From Rickettsiales bacterium (GTDB lineage Bacteria; Bacteroidota; Bacteroidia; Cytophagales; Cyclobacteriaceae), in NCBI GenBank assembly GCA_002729235.1, contig PBTY01000006.1, positions 76,192 to 140,191 of the forward strand: a DNA stretch of 64,000 bases, read 5' to 3'. A program made the position numbers and the translations under genes. The notes under the pieces were generated by a model. That model was not told the DNA's origin. It did no database searches and worked only from the letters and a program-made list of their open reading frames with translations. Shown piece after piece: positions 1 to 9,161 of this stretch. Position 1 is the stretch's first letter, and each line of letters starts with the position of its first letter.

Positions 1-1
1 A

Positions 2-820
2 AGCTTATTTACAAACCATATAGATATAGTGATCAACTGTGTCAGCTTATCCTCTCCCTGGGGTTCCTATGAGGAATTTTACAATGCCAATGTAGTGACC
101 CAGCAATTACTTATTGAACAGTGCATAAAACATGATGTTCACCGATTCATTTACATTTCATCACCTAGCGTTTACTTCAAGTTCAAGGATCAGTTTGATG
201 TAACAGAGGAGACTCCTCTGCCCAATCATCTGGTCAACGACTATGCACGGACTAAACTGGAAGCAGAGCGTTTGTTAGAAAACTCCGGTTTGACTTACAT
301 AACCTTACGTCCTAGAGCTCTCGTAGGTGCAGGAGATACTGTGATCATGCCTCGATTGGTACGATCATACGAAGAAGGAAAGTTGAAAATCATGGGTTCT
401 GGGAAAAATCTGGTGGATTTAACCCCTGTCTCCAACATGGTTGACGCCATTTTTCTAGCTACTCAGGCAACCAAGGATGCTTGTAACGAAGTTTACAATA
501 TTGCCAATGGACAGCCCATCCAGTTATGGCAAGCCATCAACCAAATACTGAAGAAGATAGGCTATGCACCAATTGCGAAGAAAATCCCCTATTGGCTTCT
601 AATGACCGTAGCTACCCTGATGGAGTTTGCCGCTAAGTATTTCGGAGGAAATAAAGAACCAACACTCACAAGATATTCTGTCGGGGTGTTAGCACATTCG
701 TTTACACTTAATATCGATAAAGCCAAATCCAAGCTCCATTACAAACCCAGACAAACCGTTCAGGAAGCCATGAATGAGTTTGCCAACTGGTACAAACTAC
801 AAAAAGATGGCAACAGTTAA
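2..820 (+). CDS. NAD(P)-dependent epimerase/dehydratase, 3-beta-HSD type (5'-truncated by window edge)
   Basis: The reading frame is open to the left edge, so the gene starts outside the window. The track's GTG start at 29 is internal, because the frame upstream reads through 'HIDIVINCVS'. The visible part holds the extended short-chain dehydrogenase core: the strand before 'SSPWG', the catalytic Tyr/Lys in 'YARTK', and the substrate-side 'TLRPRALVGAGD', as in 3-beta-HSD and OleD-like reductases. The GxxGxxG cofactor loop must lie upstream. It overlaps the next gene by tens of bases and heads the lipid-type operon at 2-4989, so it probably reduces a beta-keto intermediate made by the downstream ketoacyl synthase. 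The family is clear; the substrate is inferred from context. Confidence 0.85.
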   Translation, partial: SLFTNHIDIVINCVSLSSPWGSYEEFYNANVVTQQLLIEQCIKHDVHRFIYISSPSVYFKFKDQFDVTEETPLPNHLVNDYARTKLEAERLLENSGLTYITLRPRALVGAGDTVIMPRLVRSYEEGKLKIMGSGKNLVDLTPVSNMVDAIFLATQATKDACNEVYNIANGQPIQLWQAINQILKKIGYAPIAKKIPYWLLMTVATLMEFAAKYFGGNKEPTLTRYSVGVLAHSFTLNIDKAKSKLHYKPRQTVQEAMNEFANWYKLQKDGNS

Positions 821-1652
821 ATTTGAATTGCGATCGGCAGGATATTGTACTGCTTTGAAGTCACATGCGCTCAGAGGCACAGCAGCTCGGACCATTAAAT
901 TCTTTGCGACCTACTCCTACTTACATCACCCGACACATGGTCATATCCTTTTTGACACGGGCTATACAACTCGTTTTTATGAGCTAACCAAATCCTTACC
1001 TATGAGCTTGTATGCCAAAGCAACAAAGGTATTTGTCAAGCCAGAGAATCATGCTTCTGTTGCTCTTTCCAAGGATGGAATTTCACCAGAATCCATTGAT
1101 AAAATCATCATATCCCACTTTCATGCAGATCACATTGGTGGGTTACGAGATTTCCCAAATGCAACTTTCATTTGTAGCCAACAAGCTTATGACAGCATTC
1201 AGAATAAAACGGGATTCTCCGCATTGAAACAAGGATTTATTCCGGAACTATTACCAGATGATTTCGATCACCGCGTGCAACTAATCCATACTGAATCGGG
1301 AAAAAATCAAGATATACACCTTGGGCCAATGTTTGACCTGTTTGGTGATGGAAGCATTCAGTTATTTCAGGTAGAAGGACATGCCTGTGGACAAATTGGC
1401 GCCTTGATCAAAACCGAACAAAAACCCGTACTACTCATCGCAGACGCTGCCTGGCTCAAAGAAAACTACTTGCAAATGCACCTCCCCTCTCCAATTGTTC
1501 GTTTATTCTTTCACTCGTGGAAAAACTTTAAAGTCAGCTTGAAAAATGTGCATAATTACCATCAAGCCAATCCAGATACGCTGATTATACCATGCCACTG
1601 TGAAGCAACATACCGCCAGCTTGCTAATGACCTAACCGATGAAGCCCAATAA
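774..1652 (+). CDS. MBL-fold metallo-hydrolase
   Basis: Metallo-beta-lactamase-fold hydrolase of 292 residues. The metal-binding signature HxHxDH is seen as 'SHFHADHIGG' (H115, H117, D119, H120). Further ligands follow in 'VEGHACGQ', 'LIADAAW' and 'IIPCHCEATY', and an N-terminal 'LFDTGY' strand is typical of the fold. No signal peptide is seen, so it is probably cytoplasmic. The start is uncertain: ATG 774 has an AGGA 8 bases upstream and overlaps the previous gene, while ATG 807 ('MATVKFEL') would also give a complete domain. It lies inside the operon of reductase, adenylating enzyme, ketoacyl synthase and hydroxylase, so a thioesterase or lactonase role on a lipid intermediate is plausible but unproven. 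Confidence 0.85.
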   Translation: MSLPTGTNYKKMATVKFELRSAGYCTALKSHALRGTAARTIKFFATYSYLHHPTHGHILFDTGYTTRFYELTKSLPMSLYAKATKVFVKPENHASVALSKDGISPESIDKIIISHFHADHIGGLRDFPNATFICSQQAYDSIQNKTGFSALKQGFIPELLPDDFDHRVQLIHTESGKNQDIHLGPMFDLFGDGSIQLFQVEGHACGQIGALIKTEQKPVLLIADAAWLKENYLQMHLPSPIVRLFFHSWKNFKVSLKNVHNYHQANPDTLIIPCHCEATYRQLANDLTDEAQ

Positions 1653-2913
1653 ATTACATATCCTCCTTTGGTTCCTAAAGCTTCGGTATTCACGGCTCTT
1701 TCACTCCAATAAAATAAGTGGATCAAGAGTAAGACATTGGAAAAAAACGCTTTCAAAATCCGATTTTTATCAACCACTGATTTCCTCTGGGGACTTTCCG
1801 ATCATGAATAAGCAGCGCTTCATGGATCATTTCGATGAAATCAATACTGTTGGAGTATACAAATCAGAGGCTATGGACATTGCATTGAAGAGTGAACAAT
1901 CCAGGGACTTTACGCCCACCATCAACAACATTAGCATTGGATTATCATCTGGCACCAGCGGCAACAAAGGAATATTCCTAACCAACCCTGCCGAAAAAGC
2001 CATTTGGGTTGGCGCTATCCTCGATCGGGTAATTGGGCTGTCTCTGAAGAAACGAAAAGTGGCGTTTTTCTTACGAGCTAACAATAACCTGTACGAGTCT
2101 GTAAAATCCAAAACCCTGGAATTCACTTTTTTTGATCTGAAAGAATCAGTGAATGTACATTTTCAACGACTGGCAGAGTTATCTCCAGACATTTTGGTGG
2201 CTCAACCTTCTGCTCTTTACCAAATTGCAAAATGCTATGAAGGCACAAACACCAAACCCACTTTTAGTAAAGTGATCTCAGTAGCAGAAGTTTTGGAAGA
2301 TGACCAGAAAGCCTACTTCCAAAGAGTGTTTCAATGTCGGATTGATCAGGTCTATCAATGCACCGAAGGCTTTCTAGCTTATACCTGTAAACAAGGAAAA
2401 CTCCATTTCAATGAAGATTGGCTGAAAATCGAAAAGCGATACCTCGATGAATCCCGGTTTCATCCGATCATTACCGACTATCTCCGTTCCTCACAACCAA
2501 TAGTTCGTTATGAACTTAATGACATCATCCATGAAGGAAAAGTGTGTACCTGTGGAAGTAAAGCTACTGTTATTGACCGAATAGAAGGGCGATCCGATGA
2601 TGTCTTTTTATTTGAGGTAGCAGGTGATGAAAAGATCATTTACCCCGACTTTATCCGTCGGGCAGTGATCTCCTCCTCTGATGAGATTCTCAATTATTTG
2701 GTTCGCAAAACATCCAAATCACGATTAGAGGTGTCTTTGGAAACAACGGACAAATCATCCTCCAATGAGGTATTTGATACTGTGAAGCAGCGACTCGTTG
2801 AATTACTCACACAGTATGGTGTGGTTGATATCGAAATAACGCAAATGGAGTACCAACATGATCCCATGATGAAATTTACCCGCATTAAAAATGACTCCCG
2901 TGAGAACGTTTAA
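1639..2913 (+). CDS. F390 synthetase-related adenylate-forming enzyme
   Basis: 424-residue protein of the adenylate-forming superfamily, in the branch resembling coenzyme F390 synthetase and phenylacetate-CoA ligase. The nucleotide-binding loop is 'LSSGTSGNKG' near residue 105. A conserved 'DRIEGRSDD' hinge region follows a Cys pair 'VCTCGSK', as in PaaK-like enzymes. It probably activates a carboxylic acid as the acyl-adenylate. It overlaps the preceding gene by 14 bases and the following one by 23 bases, which suggests coupled translation. From memory, a hypothetical adenylate-forming clade of this size (TIGR02304) occurs in Bacteroidota and proteobacteria with no known substrate; this needs checking. 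The pairing with a ketoacyl synthase III recalls OleC/OleA olefin biosynthesis, but the enzyme is not a typical OleC. Confidence 0.8.
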   Translation: MKPNKLHILLWFLKLRYSRLFHSNKISGSRVRHWKKTLSKSDFYQPLISSGDFPIMNKQRFMDHFDEINTVGVYKSEAMDIALKSEQSRDFTPTINNISIGLSSGTSGNKGIFLTNPAEKAIWVGAILDRVIGLSLKKRKVAFFLRANNNLYESVKSKTLEFTFFDLKESVNVHFQRLAELSPDILVAQPSALYQIAKCYEGTNTKPTFSKVISVAEVLEDDQKAYFQRVFQCRIDQVYQCTEGFLAYTCKQGKLHFNEDWLKIEKRYLDESRFHPIITDYLRSSQPIVRYELNDIIHEGKVCTCGSKATVIDRIEGRSDDVFLFEVAGDEKIIYPDFIRRAVISSSDEILNYLVRKTSKSRLEVSLETTDKSSSNEVFDTVKQRLVELLTQYGVVDIEITQMEYQHDPMMKFTRIKNDSRENV

Positions 2914-3892
2914 CATTGCCGGAATTGGTAAGTATTTGCCTCAGAAGCAAGTGTCAAGCCATGCGCTGGAGGAGCAGCTACAATTGCCAGAAGGCTGGAT
3001 TGAACAATACATAGGAGTGCAAACACGATACCTTGCGGAAACGGAGAGCAATACCGAAATGGGTGCCAAAGCACTTCAGTCGGCACTTAATGATGCTGGT
3101 ATTACGATAGGTGATCTTGATTGCCTCATTGGCGCAGCAGGAACATTTGATCATGTCATCCCTAATCGATCTTCACTCATCAAAGCCGCTTTTAAAGAAG
3201 CACATTTATATGATTTCCCCTGTGTTGATATCAATACCGTTTGCACCAGTTTCATTACCGCATTGGATTATGCTTCGCTATTGATTCAATCCGGACAACA
3301 TCAAACCATCGCGATTGTCACCTCAGAAATCAGCTCCAAAGGTCTGGATCCTTCCAATACGGAAACCTATTGCCTCTTTGGAGATGGTGCTGCAGCGGTG
3401 ATTCTCACAGCAGGAGATGATGGTGGATTGATTCATTCCAATCAAAAGACATATTCTGAAGGAGCCATCAATACGATGATAGCAGGTGGTGGCAACCAAT
3501 ACCATCCAAAAGATTATCCATATGATCCTGCATTGTATAGCTTCAAAATGGATGGAAAGAAGCTCCTGAAACTGGCTCATCAGCACCTGGAAGAATTTAT
3601 TATCAATTTCTTTTCTAAATCGTCGTTGAGATTGAATGAGGTGAATTGGATAGTGCCCCATCAAGCGAGCAAATTAGGTCTGAGAATGCTCTGCTCCTTG
3701 GAAGAAATTGAATCAGAGAAAGTGATAGATCAGCTATCTCTTTATGGAAACTGCATTGCGGCTTCGATACCAATCGCCCTAATCACCAGCATTGAGCAGG
3801 GAAAAATCAAAGAACAGGACACATGCTTCCTGATAGGAACTGCTGCTGGCATGTCAATTAGTGGATTGTTACTCAAATACACCAAATCATGA
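2891..3892 (+). CDS. 3-oxoacyl-ACP synthase III family protein (ketoacyl synthase)
   Basis: 333-residue thiolase-fold condensing enzyme of the KAS III/FabH/OleA type. The catalytic triad is visible: Cys118 in 'INTVCTSF', His257 in 'WIVPHQAS' and Asn287 in 'YGNCIAAS'. The 'GDGAAAV' loop of the family is also present. FabH enzymes start chains from acetyl-CoA and malonyl-ACP, whereas OleA-type enzymes join two acyl chains; sequence alone does not decide which applies. Its position among a reductase, a hydrolase, an adenylating enzyme and a fatty acid hydroxylase, rather than in a fab cluster, argues for a specialised lipid. ATG 2891 lies within the end of the previous gene, and its stop shares ATGA with the next. 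Confidence 0.88.
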   Translation: MTPVRTFNIAGIGKYLPQKQVSSHALEEQLQLPEGWIEQYIGVQTRYLAETESNTEMGAKALQSALNDAGITIGDLDCLIGAAGTFDHVIPNRSSLIKAAFKEAHLYDFPCVDINTVCTSFITALDYASLLIQSGQHQTIAIVTSEISSKGLDPSNTETYCLFGDGAAAVILTAGDDGGLIHSNQKTYSEGAINTMIAGGGNQYHPKDYPYDPALYSFKMDGKKLLKLAHQHLEEFIINFFSKSSLRLNEVNWIVPHQASKLGLRMLCSLEEIESEKVIDQLSLYGNCIAASIPIALITSIEQGKIKEQDTCFLIGTAAGMSISGLLLKYTKS

Positions 3893-4989
3893 GTCTCGCT
3901 ATCGCCAACTCTCTTCTGCTGATCCTGGTTCTTATCGAACTGATGGTGATTGGATTGATTAAGAAACAAACCATTCCCTGGAAAGAAGTGGTGTTTAATC
4001 TCAACTCCGGTCACATTCTCATGTGGATCTTCAGAGGATTGGAAGTGACCATCTTTCACCTCATTTCTACTCATTTCGGGCTAGGCATCGTGGATAACTG
4101 GCCATATTTAGCTATCTGGATCTTTACCTTCTTTGCCTGGGATTTTTGCTTTTACTGGCTACATCGGATTCACCACAAACTTCGGATTCTGTGGGCAGTT
4201 CATGTGGTGCACCATGAGGGGGAACACTATGGCTTGTCACTTGGCATCCGAAACTCGTGGTATTCTTCCATCACGTCCATCCCATTTTTCCTGGTTTTGG
4301 CTTTTATAAGCATTCCAGTGGAGATTTTCCTCACAGTTGGTAGCATTCATTACTTTATCCAATTTTACAACCACAACGATCTGGTAAGGAAGAGTGGAAT
4401 CCTGGAGAAAATCATGATCACACCTTCTCATCATCGAGTGCACCATGGCATGAATGACGAGTACATCGACCGAAACTTTGGGGGAACGTTGGTGATCTGG
4501 GACCGACTCTTTGGAACCTTTCAGGCCGAAAAGGAAGACGTGCCGGTTCAGCTAGGCACTAGAGACAACCCACATACAATGGATGTCATCAAAGCCAACA
4601 ATCTACCCTTTGCCAAGCTTTTCGGGAAAGCTAGATATCATTTACCTGAACCGAAATATTCCATCAGTAACTGGTTCATCGCTTCTGGAGGTATCTTGTT
4701 GTTTGTCCTGCTTCTGTTTTACATCCTACAGGAAGAGACCTGGCCAATGGTGATGAAGATTCAACTGTTTCTTATTGTTTTTATGGGCACCATAGCAAAT
4801 GGTGGATTGTCCGAAGGAAGAACCTGGGGATTGGTACTCTGGAGCTTTCTTTTTGTAGTGGCAGCACCATTGTTTCTCTACTTCCAGGAGGTCACGGATT
4901 GGAAACTCATACTTCCCATGGGATTGCTGGGGCTGCATGCGCTAGGTACCTTGTTATTTGTTAAGTTTCAGGCACTTGCGCGAAAATAA
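3889..4989 (+). CDS. Sterol desaturase / fatty acid hydroxylase family protein
   Basis: 366-residue integral membrane protein with the eight-histidine di-iron motifs of the fatty acid hydroxylase superfamily: 'HRIHH' (92-96), 'HVVHH' (105-109) and 'SHHRVHH' (181-186), plus H154 and H162. Hydrophobic segments lie at residues 3-25, about 70-90 and 125-160, and several more follow in the C-terminal 100 residues, which is longer than the minimal domain. It probably hydroxylates or desaturates a lipid chain at the inner membrane. The ATG overlaps the ketoacyl synthase stop as ATGA, placing it last in the operon. No clear terminator follows. Confidence 0.88.
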   Translation: MSLAIANSLLLILVLIELMVIGLIKKQTIPWKEVVFNLNSGHILMWIFRGLEVTIFHLISTHFGLGIVDNWPYLAIWIFTFFAWDFCFYWLHRIHHKLRILWAVHVVHHEGEHYGLSLGIRNSWYSSITSIPFFLVLAFISIPVEIFLTVGSIHYFIQFYNHNDLVRKSGILEKIMITPSHHRVHHGMNDEYIDRNFGGTLVIWDRLFGTFQAEKEDVPVQLGTRDNPHTMDVIKANNLPFAKLFGKARYHLPEPKYSISNWFIASGGILLFVLLLFYILQEETWPMVMKIQLFLIVFMGTIANGGLSEGRTWGLVLWSFLFVVAAPLFLYFQEVTDWKLILPMGLLGLHALGTLLFVKFQALARK

Positions 4990-5182
4990 ATAACTACATA
5001 ATCAACTGAATTACAGTTCATTATATGTATAATCCTATTTTCTATAAGATTCCTCTTACCCCTTTTTAGGTATTTTCATCTCAGATGATGGTTTTAGTTG
5101 TTCCATGAGTCAAAATACTGTACTTTAAAATCGAGATCATTTGATTTTCTAATCCAAATACTAATATTAAGAAGCTTTTTAC

Positions 5183-5854
5183 ATGCCACCTCCCAATAGA
5201 CAAAGTATTATTCATACCAAACAAGCCAATTGGTTACATCTTATCCTATTCCTTTTATTGGCAGTGAGTACTGTTTTAATAGTTCTCAAAGTTCCAAATC
5301 TCTATTCAGATAAACTTTTTTTTCTAAGAATTATAATGGGACTTTCAACAGCTGGAATAGCTGCTATTATTCCAGGGTTTTTCGAAATAAATATAAAATG
5401 GCTTGATAACACAATTAGATCAGGAGGAGCTATTGGTCTCTTTATCCTAGTCTTTACTTATACCCCTCCGGCAATCATCCCCAACAATAGTTGTATTAGT
5501 GCTATTGACTTAAATGGTGATTGGTCTATTGAAACCGTATCTTCTATTGGAGCTAAGACAATTGGTGTAGCAAACATTCAACAGAACAACATGGAGTGCT
5601 TCTTGAAAATCTACGGGGATTTTGAAAACCTGACTGAAGGAAAACCCAAAATTCGATTTAATTCAGAAATTGCTGAAATCAAGGACAATGAAATCATTTT
5701 TGTTTATATGAATAATGATGATGAACGAGGAGTATGCCGTGGACAATTGAATGTAAGTAACCCTGACGAAATATATATGAACTATTACGATCTATCTGGT
5801 TATGACAAAAACAATGACCCTAGTGGAACATTGATATTTAGTAGACAAAAATGA
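5183..5854 (+). CDS. Hypothetical membrane protein
   Basis: 223 residues, family not recognised. The N-terminal 100 residues hold three likely membrane helices (about 18-38, 48-68 and 80-98). After them comes a soluble beta-rich tail beginning 'DLNGDWSIETVSS' with two cysteines. The tail opening 'LNGDW' resembles small lipocalin-like domains, but this is weak. It follows the lipid operon by 193 bases and is probably transcribed on its own. AT content is higher than in the neighbours, which may mean a different origin. Confidence 0.6.
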   Translation: MPPPNRQSIIHTKQANWLHLILFLLLAVSTVLIVLKVPNLYSDKLFFLRIIMGLSTAGIAAIIPGFFEINIKWLDNTIRSGGAIGLFILVFTYTPPAIIPNNSCISAIDLNGDWSIETVSSIGAKTIGVANIQQNNMECFLKIYGDFENLTEGKPKIRFNSEIAEIKDNEIIFVYMNNDDERGVCRGQLNVSNPDEIYMNYYDLSGYDKNNDPSGTLIFSRQK

Positions 5855-6013
5855 GTAAGCAGATAAATACTTAGATTTGTTTTTTCTACCTCAATTTAGT
5901 AATGTCCAAATTCAACATGACCTTTGTTACTTTCCTCCCCATCAAACATAAGACCTTTTAAACAAAGTAACTTCGGACGTTAAGAAAACAGAATAAAGAA
6001 ATAAAAACACCCC

Positions 6014-6928
6014 CTACCTCAAATTATCCGTCCCTAGTGCCTTGCGCTTGTGCACTCGGTTGAACAAGGGATAGATCAATACGGATAACAAAATCAGCCC
6101 CGTACCCATGTAAAAACCAGGGTTCATTTGCTCATCTTCAGGAAAGAAAATCAAGGCCAGAACAATTCCATAGACAGGCTCCAGATTGACGGTAAGGTTC
6201 ACAGAGAATGCAGACAACCGTTGCATCAACTTCACAGAATAACTATAAGCAAATACGGTACAAACGAGCCCAAGCAGCAATAAATACCACCAGTCACTGG
6301 CTGTTGGTTGAAGTGCTAATTCATCAACTCCATCCAGAGTTAGATAAATCGGGAAAAACAATCCAATGGATAGGCAAGCGCCAACCATCTCGTAAAAAGT
6401 GATGACAAAAGGATCTTCCTTTTTGGTTAGGTCTCCATTGATCACGGTAAAGAGTGCTGCCAGGAATGCTGAAACCATAGCGAGAATCAAACCGAGGAAG
6501 TAATCAAACTCCACATTGAAAATGATGACAATCCCAATGAACGCCATCACGCTTAAGATCACTTCAAACAGTTTGATTTTCTTTTTAGTAGTCAATGGCT
6601 CCAAAATACTCGTCCACAAAGAACAAGTAGCCATTCCTGCCAAGCAAACGGAAACATTAGAAACCCTCGCGCTCAAGAAAAATAAAATCCAGTGCCCAGC
6701 GATTAAGATTCCTGTTCCCAATGTGATTGGAAATGTTTTGCCAGCTCGAAAATTGAAACCTTTCTTCCAAATGACAAGCAAAACAGCTAACCCAATGGAG
6801 GCAATCATCGTCCGGTAAAAGACCATTTCCACAGGAGGTAAATCAATCAGCACACCAAGGATCGCCGTAAACCCCCACACCAGCACAATGAAGTGTAGAA
6901 ATCCAAAGTCTTTGGTTTCCTGAGTCAT
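6014..6928 (-). CDS. EamA/DMT-family transporter
   Basis: Multi-pass membrane protein of the drug/metabolite transporter superfamily, with about ten hydrophobic helices in two EamA repeats. The first starts 'FGFLHFIVLVWGFTAILG' and the second near 'DWWYLLLLGLVCTVFAYSYSV'. The motif 'LEPVYGIVLALIFFPE' near the end is characteristic of the family. I place the start at ATG 6928 ('MTQETKDF'), which overlaps the lptG stop as ATGA; the longer ORF in the track begins inside lptG. Substrate unknown; relatives export amino acids or small metabolites. It is the last gene of tgt-lptG-eamA. Confidence 0.85.
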   Translation of the reverse strand: MTQETKDFGFLHFIVLVWGFTAILGVLIDLPPVEMVFYRTMIASIGLAVLLVIWKKGFNFRAGKTFPITLGTGILIAGHWILFFLSARVSNVSVCLAGMATCSLWTSILEPLTTKKKIKLFEVILSVMAFIGIVIIFNVEFDYFLGLILAMVSAFLAALFTVINGDLTKKEDPFVITFYEMVGACLSIGLFFPIYLTLDGVDELALQPTASDWWYLLLLGLVCTVFAYSYSVKLMQRLSAFSVNLTVNLEPVYGIVLALIFFPEDEQMNPGFYMGTGLILLSVLIYPLFNRVHKRKALGTDNLR

Positions 6929-8007
6929 CGGGGAACGGTGTTGTAAAGAAATACGCCGATAGCCGTAAAGATCATATTTGGTATCCAAACAGCAATAATT
7001 GGATTAATAGAGCCCGCCTCTGCAATAGCCCTTGCAAGAATAAAAAAGAGAATAAAGATAAAGGCAATGAGGAACCCTAAGGCTATCTGAAATCCAGTTC
7101 CACGCCTCGATTTTCTTGCCGACACAATGACCCCAATGAAACATAGAATGATCACTCCAAATGGCTGCATATACCGAATATAAACTTCGATCTCATAAAA
7201 CTGAACATCATCTGCACCTCTACTTTTTTGTAAGGCTATATAGTCATTGAGCTCAGTGAGTGTCAGTGTTTCGTGGTGTCGCTCCTTATTTTGAAAATCT
7301 GCTGGTGTCAAGTTGAGCAAAGTATCAATATCTGCACTTGCACCTCCTCCAGTAATCACCTCCTTATCATCAAAAACTTGTCTGCGTTGCCAGTTTTTCA
7401 AACTCCATTTATTGGTGGCTGTATCCCAGTGAATTCTTTTGGCAGTTATTTTATCTTCCAGTCGTTCATCTATAATCTTTTCAAGAGTGACAGTGTAACC
7501 AATGTCTCGCTGATTATTATACCGATCAATGTAGATGTAATCATTGTCACCAATTTTCAAGTGAATGTTTCGATCCGAATAAAAAAATGGTTTTTTCAGG
7601 TAATTCAACTCAAAACCAATTCGAAACTTATTGGCATCAGGAATGATATATCCCATCGAAGCAAAGCTCAGCGCCGCAATCAATACTGAAGCGATGAAAT
7701 ATGGCCACAGTAATCTCTTAAAAGAAATGCCTGAAGCAAGAATAGCTACAATCTCTGTCTTGGAAGCCAACTTCGCTGTAACAAAAACTACTGCAATAAA
7801 CGCAGTAATTGGAGTCAATAACGATGCGAAATAAGGAAACAGCGTCAAATAATACTTCGCGATCTGTGCTCTGGACACATTATTCTGAATGAAGTCATCA
7901 TTCTTCTCTGTGAAATCAATCACGCAGATGATGAGCACCAACAGAAACACCACAAACACGAACGTGGTAAGTATCTGACGAAGTATATACCAGTCTAATT
8001 TCTTCAA
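6925..8007 (-). CDS. lptG: LptF/LptG family permease (LPS export)
   Basis: 360-residue YjgP/YjgQ-family permease, a transmembrane partner of the LptB ATPase that extracts lipopolysaccharide from the inner membrane. The order is helix 1 ('WYILRQILTTFVFVVFLLVLI'), two further N-terminal helices, a periplasmic jellyroll domain (about residues 130-260) and three C-terminal helices. The start codon is TTG at 8007, sharing TTGA with the tgt stop. 'MKKLDWYILRQ' matches the usual LptF/G N-terminus, so this start is well supported. LptF and LptG cannot be told apart firmly from sequence alone. Confidence 0.88.
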   Translation of the reverse strand: MKKLDWYILRQILTTFVFVVFLLVLIICVIDFTEKNDDFIQNNVSRAQIAKYYLTLFPYFASLLTPITAFIAVVFVTAKLASKTEIVAILASGISFKRLLWPYFIASVLIAALSFASMGYIIPDANKFRIGFELNYLKKPFFYSDRNIHLKIGDNDYIYIDRYNNQRDIGYTVTLEKIIDERLEDKITAKRIHWDTATNKWSLKNWQRRQVFDDKEVITGGGASADIDTLLNLTPADFQNKERHHETLTLTELNDYIALQKSRGADDVQFYEIEVYIRYMQPFGVIILCFIGVIVSARKSRRGTGFQIALGFLIAFIFILFFILARAIAEAGSINPIIAVWIPNMIFTAIGVFLYNTVPR

Positions 8008-9134
8008 AGTCTAGTTGTCACTTTTTTGACCATTTGATCTTTCCAGCTTGCAAAGGTACCTGCTTTTATTTGCTCCCTTGCTTCTTTCACTAACCACAAG
8101 TAGAAAGTTAAATTGTGAATGCTGCTGATTTGTGCTCCCAATATCTCCTTGCTCATGATCAGATGGCGAACATATGCTTTCGAGTAAAACGTACTTACAT
8201 ACCCTCCAATAGCAGGATCAATTGGAGAAAAATCAGTCTTCCAACGTTCGTTCTTGATATTAATTATGCCTTCACTAGTAAAGAGCATCCCATTGCGGGC
8301 ATTTCGTGTTGGCATTACACAGTCAAACATGTCCACACCCAAAGCTATGCACTCCAGAATATTCTCTGGTGTACCAACTCCCATCAGATAACGTGGCTTA
8401 TCTTTTGGTAAGATCTCACAAACCAAGTCTGTCATAGCGTACATGTCTTCATGAGGCTCTCCCACTGACAACCCACCAATAGCATTACCTTCTCGACCCT
8501 GCTCAGCAATGAATTCAGCGGATTGCTTCCTCAAATCAGGATAAGTACTTCCTTGCACTATGGGAAACAAAGTTTGAGAATAGCCATGAATAGGACCTGT
8601 TGCATCAAAATGATCAATACATCTCCTCAACCAGCGATGCGTCATGTGCATAGAGTTCTCCGCATACTTTTTATCGCAGGGATATGGTGTACACTCATCA
8701 AAAGCCATGATGATATCAGCACCAATCACTCGCTGAATGTCCATGACATTCTCTGGAGTGAAGTCATGCATCGACCCATCAATATGGGATTTGAATTTAA
8801 CACCCTGTTCTGTAATCTTTCGGTTATCACCAAGACTGTATACCTGATATCCTCCGCTATCAGTTAGAATAGGTTTGTCCCAACCATTGAATTTATGAAG
8901 TCCACCAGCTGCCTTGATCACATCCAAACCCGGACGCAAATACAAGTGGTAGGTATTACCAAGGATAATCTCAGCTTTTATATCCTCTTTAATTTCACGC
9001 TGATGTACCGCTTTAACAGTACCAGCAGTACCAACAGGCATGAATATCGGTGTTTCAATCTGACCATGGTCTGTTTCGATCAAACCAGCTCTGGCCTTAG
9101 ACTGAGGGTCGTTATGTTGTAAGGTAAATTTCAT
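8004..9134 (-). CDS. tgt: tRNA-guanine transglycosylase
   Basis: 376 residues. It exchanges guanine 34 of GUN-anticodon tRNAs for the queuosine precursor preQ1. Visible motifs are 'DSGGYQVYSL' (catalytic Asp), 'GGLSVGEP', 'MGVGTP' and the nucleophile region 'FDCVMPTRNARNG'. The zinc site of well-studied bacterial enzymes (CxCxxC then His) is absent: the stretch reads 'DPAIGGYVSTFYSKAY', although the later 'SIHNL' is kept. I believe Bacteroidota enzymes share this, so it is probably still functional. ATG 9134 lies only 9 bases after a TAnnTTTG box, giving a very short leader. A separate queA is at 54363. Confidence 0.93.
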   Translation of the reverse strand: MKFTLQHNDPQSKARAGLIETDHGQIETPIFMPVGTAGTVKAVHQREIKEDIKAEIILGNTYHLYLRPGLDVIKAAGGLHKFNGWDKPILTDSGGYQVYSLGDNRKITEQGVKFKSHIDGSMHDFTPENVMDIQRVIGADIIMAFDECTPYPCDKKYAENSMHMTHRWLRRCIDHFDATGPIHGYSQTLFPIVQGSTYPDLRKQSAEFIAEQGREGNAIGGLSVGEPHEDMYAMTDLVCEILPKDKPRYLMGVGTPENILECIALGVDMFDCVMPTRNARNGMLFTSEGIINIKNERWKTDFSPIDPAIGGYVSTFYSKAYVRHLIMSKEILGAQISSIHNLTFYLWLVKEAREQIKAGTFASWKDQMVKKVTTRL

Positions 9135-9142
9135 GAACGGCG

Positions 9143-9150
9143 CAAAAATA
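9143..9150 (-). promoter_or_regulatory. Putative -7 promoter box of tgt
   Basis: The minus strand reads TATTTTTG, an exact match to the Bacteroidota -7 consensus TAnnTTTG, 8 bases before the tgt ATG. If transcription starts about 6 bases downstream, the mRNA would be nearly leaderless. No convincing -33 TTG box was found. Confidence 0.45.
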
Positions 9151-9161
9151 GTTGGCTCGGA

